This document shows positions 26,428-34,610 of a stretch of 64,000 bases of DNA, one piece after another. Within the stretch, counting starts at the first letter, position 1. Every line of letters begins with the position of its first letter. A program made the translations under genes and the position numbers. Below the pieces are notes generated by a model. The model worked only from the letters and a program-made list of their open reading frames with translations. It searched no databases and was not told the origin of the DNA. Source of the stretch: Haloechinothrix halophila YIM 93223 (GTDB lineage: Bacteria > Actinomycetota > Actinomycetes > Mycobacteriales > Pseudonocardiaceae); assembly GCF_000504245.1 (NCBI RefSeq), contig NZ_KI632509.1, positions 1,425,723-1,489,722 of the forward strand, written 5' to 3'.

Positions 26428-27321
26428 ATGTACGAGTGGTCCTATCTCTACATAACCTCGTGGGACGACGGCAGCGACACGGTCAGCTATGGCTGGGACG
26501 ACGCCGGCAACCTGGTCGATAAGACTGGTACAGCGCAGGTGTTCAACGAGCGTAATCAGCTCGTCGAGTCCGGTGGGGACTCTCGGACCTACACGGCTCG
26601 CGGCACCCTGTCGTCGAGCACGACCGACGGCACGACGTCGACGATGAGCTATAACGCGTTCGACGAGCTCGTCGCGGCGGACGGCACGAACTATGCCTAC
26701 GACGCACTCAACCGGCTCGTGTCCCGTGGCAGTACGACGTTGTCGTATCTCGGCACCAGCAGGGATGTCACCGCCACTGGTTCGTGGGATTACAGCTACC
26801 TACCCAGCGGCGAGCTGTTGGGTGCCGGTGATGGCACCACCACCGGGCTCGCGGCCACCGACCGGCGCACCGACCTGATCGGACTTTACGACCCGACCAC
26901 CGGTGGCTTGGGTGGTTCGCGCAGCTATGACCCGTTCGGCGATGAGACCGGCTCCGCGGGTGCTCAACCGTTGCTCGGGTATCAGCACCAGTACACCGAC
27001 CCGGCCACGGGCATGACCAACATGGGCACCCGCTGGTATGAACCCGGCACCGGAGGGTTCGCCTCCCGCGACTCGGCCGCCCTCGACCCCCGCGATGTGG
27101 GCAACGCCAACCGCTACGGCTACGCCGCGGGGAGTCCGCTCAACTACACGGATAGGACCGGTCGGTTGTGCGATCCCTACCCATGTCCAAGTATTCCGGG
27201 CACAACCACGGGAACGGCTGCCAAGGTCCTTGGCTTCTTCGCTCGCGCTGGTACTGCTTTTTGGATCCGTAGTCGGATCGCTGGTCCTCAACCCAGGAAG
27301 GCTTGCAGACGGCACGTGTGA
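26428..27321 (+). CDS. RHS-repeat core, C-terminal fragment
   Basis: 297 codons, no signal or N-terminal delivery region. YD-type repeats (YGWDDAGNLVDKTG, YAYDALNRLVSRG) lead into the RHS-associated core: SYDPFGDETG, GYQHQYTDPATGMTNMGTRW, NRYGYAAGSPLNYTDRTGR. After the core this frame gives a meaningless tail, while the neighbouring frame from about 27233 continues as the membrane-proximal and toxin part, so a one-base shift separates core from tip. A full RHS protein would be over 1500 aa; this is an orphan 3' piece, probably not translated as a functional toxin. Confidence 0.75.
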   Translation: MYEWSYLYITSWDDGSDTVSYGWDDAGNLVDKTGTAQVFNERNQLVESGGDSRTYTARGTLSSSTTDGTTSTMSYNAFDELVAADGTNYAYDALNRLVSRGSTTLSYLGTSRDVTATGSWDYSYLPSGELLGAGDGTTTGLAATDRRTDLIGLYDPTTGGLGGSRSYDPFGDETGSAGAQPLLGYQHQYTDPATGMTNMGTRWYEPGTGGFASRDSAALDPRDVGNANRYGYAAGSPLNYTDRTGRLCDPYPCPSIPGTTTGTAAKVLGFFARAGTAFWIRSRIAGPQPRKACRRHV

Positions 27322-28102
27322 TGCTGATCCGGACTGCGTTCGCTTCAAGCCACATATCCGCGACAGCTGGGAGTGGCGGATTTCCAAGGGGCGTGACGGT
27401 CAGGGTCGGCCCAACCCGCCAGATCCACCTGTGCCGCCGGGCCCGCCAGCGCCGCCGGGCCCGCCGCCGATGCCTGGTGGCAGTGGGTGTGGAAACTGCT
27501 GGGGCGTTCTCGATGACGCGGCCGCCATTGCGGCCAACGAAGCCACTGAGAACGTGATCAACTGGACTCGGATCATCGATGATCGCGCCACCACCAAGGC
27601 TGAGCGTCCCGACCTCAGCATTACCATCCGCGAGGCCGCCAAGGACCTCTGGGAGAAGGCCAACGACGTCGTCAACGACATCCACCTCGGCGTCGTCGGA
27701 GACGACGGCAGCGAAGACCAGCCCTATCAGCCTGATGAGGTACCTACAGAAATTGCTGCGCCGGCACCGACGCGTGACGATAGAGACGAGGATCAAGTCC
27801 AAATCTTCCGAAACGTCGATGAAGTAGAGTTCAATGACATCGCTGCAACGCAGCGTTTCAATATTGCTCCAGGCATGATGGTGGGTAAGTGGTTCGCTCT
27901 TACGGGACCTGATGCCGAAGAGTGGGGACGTCGGCTCAATAAGGGGAACGGGATAACTGTTGAAACTAGGATTCCAAGATCTACATTCGACACGCTGCTA
28001 TACCATGAGCGATGGGATGGAATAGGTCCAGCGGTGTGGGCAGAGCCGCCGCAGCTCGAATTAATAAACCAGACTATGGACGGAATACGAGTTTGGCCAT
28101 GA
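27233..28102 (+). CDS. RHS toxin tip: shared linker plus ART-like toxin domain
   Basis: This frame (open from 27038) becomes meaningful at about 27233. It has a hydrophobic helix (ALVLLFGSVVGSLVL), a Pro/Gly hinge (PPVPPGPPAPPGPP), then a linker RPDLSITIREAAKDLWEKAN that recurs in the toxin at 30658. The last 100 residues contain VGKWFALTGPDAEEWGRRL, ITVETRIPRSTFDTL and WDGIGPAVWAEPPQL, which recall ADP-ribosyltransferase-like RHS tips; this is a tentative reading. No start codon lies near 27233, so translation would require fusion to the RHS core. The stop overlaps the immunity gene (ATGA). Confidence 0.65.
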   Translation, partial: ASSLALVLLFGSVVGSLVLNPGRLADGTCDADPDCVRFKPHIRDSWEWRISKGRDGQGRPNPPDPPVPPGPPAPPGPPPMPGGSGCGNCWGVLDDAAAIAANEATENVINWTRIIDDRATTKAERPDLSITIREAAKDLWEKANDVVNDIHLGVVGDDGSEDQPYQPDEVPTEIAAPAPTRDDRDEDQVQIFRNVDEVEFNDIAATQRFNIAPGMMVGKWFALTGPDAEEWGRRLNKGNGITVETRIPRSTFDTLLYHERWDGIGPAVWAEPPQLELINQTMDGIRVWP

Positions 28103-28461
28103 AGGATAGTGTCGAACCCGCTATAGCACATATGAGAGTCGAATGGCGAAAGACCTATGAGGATGGAAGGGGGTTCACGCCTCCGAGCGCCCGAGTGTTC
28201 ACTGCTGGATGTAGGTTTACGGGCGGGAAAGAGTCTGAACCGATGGGTGTGATCCTAGAACTGTTGGATTCGAACTTTGGCAACCGATGCTTGTACAAGG
28301 TCGACTTTCCGGATCGGCGACTCGCATACTCCTATCTTGAAGTGGGTGCCGAAGTAACAATAACTGAAGGGCCAGTTTCAATAGTAGGACGAGGAATAGT
28401 TACTAAAGTTCTTAAAGATGAAGCATACATCAGAGAATTCCCCTACCATATGTCGGACTAA
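28099..28461 (+). CDS. Probable immunity protein for the RHS tip
   Basis: 120 aa, AT-richer than its surroundings, starting on the ATGA overlap with the toxin stop, the classic toxin-immunity arrangement. Mostly beta-strand-like: MGVILELLDSNFGNRCLY, LEVGAEVTITEG, VGRGIVTKVLKDEAYI. No named immunity family is recognised; function inferred from position, size and composition. Followed directly by a hairpin terminator. Confidence 0.65.
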   Translation: MKDSVEPAIAHMRVEWRKTYEDGRGFTPPSARVFTAGCRFTGGKESEPMGVILELLDSNFGNRCLYKVDFPDRRLAYSYLEVGAEVTITEGPVSIVGRGIVTKVLKDEAYIREFPYHMSD

Positions 28462-28467
28462 CATCGC

Positions 28468-28494
28468 GCTTTCACGCAGCATCAGCGTGAAGGC
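28468..28494 (+). terminator. Hairpin after the immunity gene
   Basis: GCTTTCACGC and GCGTGAAGGC pair over nine of ten positions around a 7-nt loop, starting 7 nt after the immunity stop. There is no T-run, but the position fits a terminator. Confidence 0.45.
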
Positions 28495-28628
28495 TCGAAG
28501 CCTGACGGTGAATCGATTGCAACACGGTACACGTCATCTGACTAAGGCTGGGATCTCTCCTGTATGGAGGGCAAGACGGGCCCTGCTCTGCGGCAGGCGA
28601 GGAGGTCCGGGATGACGATCCGCGATTA

Positions 28629-28919
28629 GTGCGGCGAGACAAGGCCCGTCGGCGTCGGGTGTGGGCGCCTCCAGCAGTGGTAATCGTGATTGGGCTGGTG
28701 ATGGCGGCGGGTGCGGACTACCGGGAGATCCATTCGACGACGGCCTTCACCGACGCCGGACTACCGAACGGCACGGACCGCGCCGGTCTGGTGAATGTGA
28801 CGCCGTTCGCGGCTACGGGCGGGGGCCTGCTGCGCACCCTTGCCGGACTGCTGTGGTTGGTCCCGGCGCTCTTCTGGCTCCGCCGAAAGAGGATGCAGAA
28901 GCGAGCGAGCACTGAATAG
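28629..28919 (+). CDS. Small two-helix membrane protein, unknown
   Basis: 96 aa with two membrane helices (PPAVVIVIGLVMAAGA and LLRTLAGLLWLVPALFWL) and a basic tail. The GTG start overlaps the stop of a 21-codon open frame (28564-28629, beginning MEGKTGPALRQARR) that could be a leader or remnant. RBS not evident. Lies between two toxin-related cassettes; it could be a small membrane immunity protein, but nothing shows that directly. Confidence 0.45.
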   Translation: MRRDKARRRRVWAPPAVVIVIGLVMAAGADYREIHSTTAFTDAGLPNGTDRAGLVNVTPFAATGGGLLRTLAGLLWLVPALFWLRRKRMQKRASTE

Positions 28920-28964
28920 CTCCCCGACCAAGGCCGGGCGGTTCCATTCTCGTTGCTGATGATA

Positions 28965-29126
28965 GAAAAATCTATACAATGTTGATGGTCTGCCGTACAA
29001 TGTCGTGTCTCAAGAACGATTCGATGAACTTTACCGGGACGGAATGACGGAAGTTGTACGCATGTGGGCGGAGGTTGGGCCGAACAGAATTCATAATCCG
29101 TATCGAAAGGGGTCAGGTTATCGATG
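28965..29126 (+). pseudogene. Orphan toxin C-terminal tail
   Basis: After a stop codon near 28963 an open frame without a start reads VDGLPYNVVSQERFDELYRD, then MTEVVRMWAEVGPNRIHNP, ending in a stop that overlaps the next ATG (ATGA). Size, composition and the overlap with an immunity-like gene mark it as the last part of a displaced polymorphic toxin tip. The toxin type is not recognised. Confidence 0.55.
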
Positions 29127-29504
29127 ATCCTCGACCCTGCCGGGGAAGTGAAAGAATTTTTGCGTGCATTATACCATGTACGTTCGGTCGTCTTCGAGGA
29201 GATTCCCGGTCTCCATGGGAGCGTCCCGTCGATGAGGTGGATGTATCACTCCAAAGCTCTGGATAAATCTGGTTCAGTAGGCGGTCGGATAGATTACAAT
29301 ATGCATGGAATCGGCTGCTGGTTTATCGACGAAAGTGGCGCCTTAATTGATGTCGACTTCGATTATTCAGTTGATGAGAAGGGTGTCGAGATATTCGATT
29401 GCTGGAGGGTTAAACGCTACTCTGAAAGTATTGGTTCTGAAGCGTCTCCAGTCCTGAAGAAATTATTGACGCTTGCAGGGGGCTTGTTTCTCTTGAGTGG
29501 ATAA
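29124..29504 (+). CDS. DUF6896-like protein, probable immunity protein
   Basis: 126 aa. YNMHGIGCWFIDESGALIDV and FDCWRVKRYSES match the pattern I know for DUF6896, often found as immunity in polymorphic-toxin loci. It is AT-rich and translationally coupled to the orphan toxin tail just upstream. It may still protect against the original toxin even though only the tail remains here. Confidence 0.65.
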   Translation: MILDPAGEVKEFLRALYHVRSVVFEEIPGLHGSVPSMRWMYHSKALDKSGSVGGRIDYNMHGIGCWFIDESGALIDVDFDYSVDEKGVEIFDCWRVKRYSESIGSEASPVLKKLLTLAGGLFLLSG

Positions 29505-29593
29505 CTGAGTTGCGTAATGGATGGTTTACTCCGGTCTGGGAAAAATTCGATTCCGATAGAGATGTCTGCGTGTAGCGCAAAAGGGTTCAAGGT

Positions 29594-29660
29594 GGAACGA
29601 AGCGCTGTTCGACCCCTCGGTCTCTAGTCTTTTATGCGCGCCAGGTGTTCACGAAGTTTT
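29594..29660 (-). pseudogene. Short remnant of a fic gene
   Basis: About 64 bases align at roughly 80% identity with 35237-35300 inside the intact fic gene, same strand. Shared blocks include CTGTTCGA, CCCTCGG, CCAGG and TTCACGAAG. The segment corresponds to GDRGRGIEQSRF in the intact protein. No open frame survives. The rest of 29505-29936 has no gene that I can see. Confidence 0.55.
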
Positions 29661-29936
29661 CATATCCGAGCGAGTTGGTTCGGGTCGTCGAACTGGGGCT
29701 CACTGATCTAGCATTCTGGTTGATCCTAGAGAGAGGTCAGTTGGCGGGTCGCTATCGCGGACTGCAAAATGATTCCCGTCACGCGCCGCCAGGATAACGA
29801 CGATGTCGCGTGCCGGGAATTAGAGCGAAGTCGCGGGTGCGTGGTGATCGTGCGCGACTATGCCTCGCCAGAATGGGAACAGTGTTCGGAATTCGCTACT
29901 CTCAACGTCTGACGCCGATATTTTGTAGGGATCTGC

Positions 29937-30480
29937 ATGCGTGCTGAGAAGTTGAGCAAGGTGGTGTCGTACGCGTTGCGTCATGCGCCGTGGTTGTATG
30001 AGCTGGAGCTTGATGCCGAGGGGTGGGCTCCGGTTGATCAGTTGTTGGATGCGTTGCGTGCTAAGGGGGGCGTGGGAGGCGGTGGACGGCGAGGCGCTGG
30101 CCGTCATGATCGAGTCGTCTGCCAAGCGGCGTTTCGAACTTGTCGGTGATCGCATCCGCGCTTTGTATGGCCATTCGCTGCCCGGGCGGGTTGAGCGGCA
30201 GGTGGCTAAGCCTCCGGAGGTTTTTTATCACGGCACTGCTCCCGGGACGTGGGAGGCGATCCGCGGCGAGGGGCTCCAGCCCATACGTCGTCAGTACGTG
30301 CATTTGTCTGTCGACACGGCGACGGCTGTGGCCGTTGGCAAGCGCAAGAGCACGTCGCCCGTCCTTCTCAGCGTTGCCGCATCCGAGGCGGCGGCCGACG
30401 GCATCGAGTTCTACGTCGGTAACGAGGCAACCTGGCTCGCGCTGCAGATTCCGGCCAGGTTCATTCGGCCCTGCACGTAG
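29937..30480 (+). pseudogene. kptA: RNA 2'-phosphotransferase copy 1, frameshifted
   Basis: KptA/Tpt1 transfers the 2'-phosphate of RNA to NAD+. The N-terminal [14 protein letters not shown] is read in one frame. After codon about 43 the frame changes and continues [46 protein letters not shown] and YVHLS to a normal C-terminus. Compared with copy 2 at 32698, two bases are missing in the G-run near 30066. The core Tpt1 residues (RH, GHS, YHGT) are otherwise intact, so the gene was functional recently or this is an assembly error in a homopolymer. Confidence 0.8.
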
Positions 30481-30498
30481 TGGCAGCGGTAGTGCGGC

Positions 30499-30597
30499 TC
30501 AGCGCTCCCAGGTCTTGCCCGTGATCCGCTCGTAGACGTCGATGTAGCGCTGCCGGGTCGCCTGCACGATGTCGTCGGGGATCTCTGGGCCTGGCGG
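30499..30597 (-). pseudogene. Duplicate of the purC 3' end
   Basis: Ninety-nine bases repeat the last part of purC (35910-36008) in the same orientation, at about 91% identity, encoding IPDDIVQATRQRYIDVYERI and a stop. Homology ends abruptly at about 30597, where a toxin reading frame begins. The repeat and the intact purC bracket a 5.3-kb segment with toxin, immunity, kptA and fic, suggestive of an integration or recombination scar. Confidence 0.85.
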
Positions 30598-30657
30598 GAA
30601 TCTGGTGGTTACCGGAACGGCCGCCGTCATCGGGATCGCCGCTGTCGGGGCTGCGGC

Positions 30658-31731
30658 GTGGACTGCATACGCTTCGAGTCCAGCCCGGCTGGTCGGGAGG
30701 CGGCATCTGATCTCGAGGCTAGCCTGTCGTCGGTGGCTGGCGACGTGGCCGACGGGGTGGCTGATGCGTGGGACAACATCACAACAACCACTGTCGCGGG
30801 CACGGCGGTGGCTGCTCCTCCGAGGCCGGACCTGAGCGATTACGACGCGGCGAAGGCGTGGCTGTGGCGGTCCATGGCCACCGCCGCAGGTACAGCAGCG
30901 GCCGTCGATGCTATTTCCAGTTCTGGTGGTTCGCCCGGTTCTGGAAGTGGACCCGGCAACTACCTGCCACAGTGTGGATACGCCTGTGTGGCCACTCTGG
31001 GCACCGGCGCCGGTGGTGTGGCTACCGTGACCGCTACCCCCGAACAACTGCGCCAGCAGTATTGGAGTCAGGAGGTCAACGAACGCGCCAACACCAAGGC
31101 GCCACGCCCCGATCTCAATACGACCGTCCGTGAGGCCGCTAAGAGCCTTTGGAAAGCCGCCAACGACCCCGGCAACGACATCGACCTGGGCACCGTTGGA
31201 GGCGGTGATAATCAACAGGATGAGCGGTACACACCTGAGCGGGGGCCTGATACATCTGCCGCCCCTGCGCCGGTGCCCCCTGGCACAACCCCCAAGAAGT
31301 TCCGCAAGCAAGGTTGCGGAAAGGGATGGAAAGACTACGGAGATGTCCTCAAGAACGGAAACCGGACCGGGGTCAGGGCATGCTTGACCTCAAGCGACAT
31401 CGGCCAGGGGCAGAAAGTGCGTGAATGGATCAAGCCGCCAGGATATGGAGGCAGAGCGCAAAAACATGACAAGGGACATCTCCTTGCGAAGAAGCTTGGA
31501 GGTACTGGCGAAATGCCAGAGAACTTTGTCACCGTCTATCAAAGTCCCAACCGAGGTCGCATGAGAGTCGGGGAAAATGAAGTTGCTAACGCGTTGGAAA
31601 CGCAGGATGTGTACTACACCTCGACGCCGATATATCGAAATGGTGATCCGATACCATATAAGATCATGATCACTGCGAGGGGAACGAAGGGTCTAGCGTT
31701 TACGATTCCTGTAGAGAATACGCCATCGTAA
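30658..31731 (+). CDS. Polymorphic toxin tip with DNA/RNA non-specific endonuclease domain
   Basis: 357 codons. The middle repeats the linker seen at 27.6 kb (RPDLNTTVREAAKSLWKAAN). The C-terminal domain has HDKGHLLAKKLGGTGEMPEN and VYQSPNRGRMRVGENEV, the DxGH...N...NRG pattern of the NUC/EndA nuclease superfamily, with His of DKGH as the expected base. N-terminally, a hydrophobic helix (GTAAVIGIAAVGAAAWTAYA) lies in another frame from 30599, so a frameshift has occurred near 30680. There is no RHS core or secretion signal: an orphan tip replaced beside the purC fragment. An SMI1-type gene follows. Confidence 0.75.
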   Translation: MDCIRFESSPAGREAASDLEASLSSVAGDVADGVADAWDNITTTTVAGTAVAAPPRPDLSDYDAAKAWLWRSMATAAGTAAAVDAISSSGGSPGSGSGPGNYLPQCGYACVATLGTGAGGVATVTATPEQLRQQYWSQEVNERANTKAPRPDLNTTVREAAKSLWKAANDPGNDIDLGTVGGGDNQQDERYTPERGPDTSAAPAPVPPGTTPKKFRKQGCGKGWKDYGDVLKNGNRTGVRACLTSSDIGQGQKVREWIKPPGYGGRAQKHDKGHLLAKKLGGTGEMPENFVTVYQSPNRGRMRVGENEVANALETQDVYYTSTPIYRNGDPIPYKIMITARGTKGLAFTIPVENTPS

Positions 31732-31746
31732 CAGGAAGGGTTCGAG

Positions 31747-32292
31747 ATGAGTGCGCTTGATCGATTGATTTCTCTTGTGCCACCGTATTCGTACAAAGAC
31801 GATAGGAGTATCGATTGGGCGGCGGTGGAATCTCAGTTGGATTCGCCGTTGCCGTCGGACTACAAGCGCCTGGTCGAGCGGTATGGTGCTGGTGTTTTCG
31901 ACGACTTTATTTGGGTATATCAGCCAATGTATCCGACCGAGGCTTTGGATATAGGGTGGCGTAATCGAAATGCATTAGAAACTCTCAGGGTTATAGGTGC
32001 GGATCAAATTCCGTATTCGATTGAGGCTGGCGCTGAGGAACTTCTGGTCTGGGGTGGAACCGAGACAAGAGAAGAGTGTTATTGGGTGAAGAGCGACGCC
32101 GATCCTGAGAGGTGGACGGTAGTTCTGAATGACGCGGGGGACGATGAGTGGTTTTCATTTGAAGGCTCGATGAGCGAGTTTCTAGTTGCGGCACTGTCGG
32201 GAGAATGCGGACGTGACTTTTTCGTGGATTTCCCGTCGCCTCGACCGATTTTTTCCCCCGACCCGCTACCGGTGATCGATTCGACCGATTAA
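31747..32292 (+). CDS. SMI1/KNR4-family immunity protein
   Basis: 181 aa. LDSPLPSDYKRLVERYGAG is the N-terminal SMI1/KNR4 (SUKH) signature, with ELLVWGGTETREECYWV further on. SUKH proteins are common immunity factors for nuclease toxins. It starts 15 nt after the endonuclease toxin stop with AGGAAGGG upstream, so it is most likely the cognate immunity protein. Confidence 0.85.
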   Translation: MSALDRLISLVPPYSYKDDRSIDWAAVESQLDSPLPSDYKRLVERYGAGVFDDFIWVYQPMYPTEALDIGWRNRNALETLRVIGADQIPYSIEAGAEELLVWGGTETREECYWVKSDADPERWTVVLNDAGDDEWFSFEGSMSEFLVAALSGECGRDFFVDFPSPRPIFSPDPLPVIDSTD

Positions 32293-32390
32293 CGAACTGA
32301 AAGTTGTGGAGGAGATGTTTCGACCTGGCACGTTACCGATGACGGGCTACGCTTGACGGCTGTGATGTCGATAGCAGTGCCACGCTTACG

Positions 32391-32606
32391 TTGGGTGAGA
32401 TTGCCGGATCCGCCAGTATCCGATGGCTTGAGAATGGCGATGAAAGGCTTGTGCTTAAGCGCGAGACCGTGTCAAAGGTTTCGGCCCGCGATGAGTATGG
32501 AGGCGTCCAGTTTCTAGTTTGGTCTTACTCCGAGGGTCTTAGCGGCAAGCTGATCGTACGAGTTGGCGAGCACGTGTCAGTGCGTGACGCATTGCTCCGC
32601 ACCTAA
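32391..32606 (+). CDS. Small protein, probably a truncated or frameshifted gene
   Basis: 71 codons from a TTG: IRWLENGDERLVLKRETVSK, GVQFLVWSYSEGLSGKL. Upstream, another frame reads STWHVTDDGLRLTA and the same frame reads DVDSSATLTLGE, so the true gene may begin near 32310 with a one-base shift. No family recognised; AT-rich like the other immunity genes in this island. Confidence 0.4.
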   Translation: MGEIAGSASIRWLENGDERLVLKRETVSKVSARDEYGGVQFLVWSYSEGLSGKLIVRVGEHVSVRDALLRT

Positions 32607-32697
32607 CTCCGTTGTGGGTGCTTGGCAGCTGGCGAATGGGAAGCGCCGGAGTTCGCTAAGGTCAACGACCGGCGCCGACATATAGGGGAGGGTCTGA

Positions 32698-33258
32698 TTG
32701 CGTTTACGTACTGAGAAGCTGAGCAAGGTCGTGTCGCACGCGTTGCGGCATGCGCCGTGGCTTTATGAGCTGGAGCTCGATGGCGAGGGTTGGGCTCCGG
32801 TTGATCAGTTGGTGGATGCGCTGCGTGCTAAGGGTGGGGCGTGGGAGGCGGTGGACGGCGAGGCGTTGGCCGACATGATCGAGTCGTCTGCCAAGCGGCG
32901 TTTCGAACTTGTCGGTGACCGCATCCGCGCTTTGTATGGTCATTCGCTGCCTGGGCGGATCGAGCGGCAGCCTGCCACACCGCCTGACGTCCTTTACCAC
33001 GGCACTGCTCCCGAGACCTGGGAGGCGATCCGCGTCGAGGGGCTCCAGCCCATACGCCGTCAGTACGTGCACCTGTCCGTCGACAAAGAGACCGCTGTGG
33101 CTGTTGGCAAGCGCAAGAGCACATCACCCGTCCTTCTCAGCGTCGCCGCCGCTGCAGCGGCGGCCGATGGTGTCGAGTTCTACATGGAAACGAGACAACC
33201 TGGCTCGCACAGCAGATTCCGGCTAAGTTCATCCGGCGGTGTACGTCGTAGCGAATAG
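32698..33258 (+). pseudogene. kptA: RNA 2'-phosphotransferase copy 2, C-terminal frameshift
   Basis: Reads [46 protein letters not shown] and YVHLS intact in one frame from a TTG with GGGAGGG upstream. The last 25 residues are out of frame: restoring one base near 33188 gives NETTWLAQQIPAKFIRRCTS and a stop that matches copy 1. The catalytic region is intact, so the protein might retain activity with an altered tail. About 65 bp upstream of the start are also homologous to copy 1, showing a segmental duplication of roughly 620 bp. Confidence 0.8.
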
Positions 33259-33420
33259 ACACATCACCGTGCATCCCTGCTGAGCTGTATGGAGTTCGAA
33301 TCGACCCCTCATCCGGCATTCCAAGCACGGCGGACTGTACTTACTCGTCCGTGGGACCGATGCGTCGCAATTGGGCAGAAGACGTCAATTATCCTCATCT
33401 ACTGACTCTGGAGGGGTGTA

Positions 33421-34524
33421 GTGGAGGACGACGCGGTAGTTGCGGCGATCCCGGAGGCTCCGGGGCCCCGCACCGACCGGCCTGGCGCGGAGGACCCGCA
33501 TACGCGAGTGGTGATCAGATTTGTCTATCGAGGTTTATGGCGGGGTGTCGGCGGATGCGCGGGGATGTGTGCGCTCGCTGGCATCGTGGCATTCTTCGGC
33601 CGGGAGACACTGGCGGCGATTACGCTGTTCATCGGGCTCGCCTTGGCGCTGCTGTTCTTCCGCCAGTTGACGTTACTTCGCGCCGTTGACAAGGCCATGG
33701 CGGCGCAGACGTGGCGCCCGGTGATCGCGCGGCCCTTGCGGGCGACTGACTGTCGCGTTGAGGTCCGTGACGGGGCCAACCTGTTCTACCTGAAGGGCGG
33801 CGTGCTCGATCCGTTCGCGCAGGTTCTCGCGCGTCACCCACGCGCGTGGCTGGTCGGGCCCGACTCGCGGGGCAGGGTGGCGCTACGCCTGCCAGGAATC
33901 CATTCCCCGATTCCGCTGCGAAAGGCGAAGAACGCCGACGGTTATCGCGAGGTGCGGCCACGTCAAACGGACATCGACCCGGCCGCTCCGGCATCCGAGG
34001 ACGAGGTCGCGATTCGCTGGGCCAAGGTGGTGCGCCGCAAGACTCGTCGATGGTTCTGTTGGCCCGCACTGCTCGCCCTCGCGGTTTCGGTCGGATTCCT
34101 CCGTGGAGCGTCCGACCAGACCGCTGCGGATGAGGCGAGTATGTCGGTAGCGATCGCGGCCGCGGCCGGTGTGCTGGTGCTGCTGATATGGGCGCTGTCG
34201 CGGTGGCAGAAGGGTCGGGACGCGGTAACGTTGCCGAAGCTGCTCGCCGCTGGCCCCTGGCAGCGTTATTCCATCCGACTCACGTCTCCCTACCGTCCTG
34301 GGAAGTTCGCGTTCGGTGATGTCTCCGTCGCGGTTGAGTTCGACGGCATGGAGCATCCGTTCACCCTGCACTACGCGTCGCCGGATGTGGTGGGCTACAT
34401 CGAGAACACCGGCACGATCTGGTTCGCGGCCTCACCGCATTCCGGCGGACAGGCGATCGCTGTAGGCGTACCGGGATATCCCATCATCGGAATCGTTCGT
34501 CCTGCGGCGCCCGAATCCCGCTGA
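33421..34524 (+). CDS. Membrane protein of unknown function
   Basis: 367 aa from GTG 33421 (GGAGGGG upstream). Two pairs of membrane helices: residues about 42-85 (AGMCALAGIVAFFG, AITLFIGLALALLFF) and about 215-265 (FCWPALLALAVSVGFL, VAIAAAAGVLVLLIWAL), separated by and followed by soluble beta-rich domains. The domain after the first pair (RPLRATDCRVEVRDGANLFY) and the C-terminal VEFDGMEHPFTLHYASP show a repeated plan. No family recognised; GC content is closer to the chromosome than the toxin cassettes. Confidence 0.7.
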   Translation: MEDDAVVAAIPEAPGPRTDRPGAEDPHTRVVIRFVYRGLWRGVGGCAGMCALAGIVAFFGRETLAAITLFIGLALALLFFRQLTLLRAVDKAMAAQTWRPVIARPLRATDCRVEVRDGANLFYLKGGVLDPFAQVLARHPRAWLVGPDSRGRVALRLPGIHSPIPLRKAKNADGYREVRPRQTDIDPAAPASEDEVAIRWAKVVRRKTRRWFCWPALLALAVSVGFLRGASDQTAADEASMSVAIAAAAGVLVLLIWALSRWQKGRDAVTLPKLLAAGPWQRYSIRLTSPYRPGKFAFGDVSVAVEFDGMEHPFTLHYASPDVVGYIENTGTIWFAASPHSGGQAIAVGVPGYPIIGIVRPAAPESR

Positions 34525-34610
34525 GCTTGCACTAATCCGCTGCTACTTCGAGTCGAGAGCAATGCATGAGGATAAATAGGCGAAGGACGATTTGTTGTTT
34601 GATGAGACAG

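Noticed and set aside
28255-28290. tRNA-like TTCGAA segment
   Set aside because: No acceptor, D or anticodon stems can be drawn around it and it lies inside the immunity gene.
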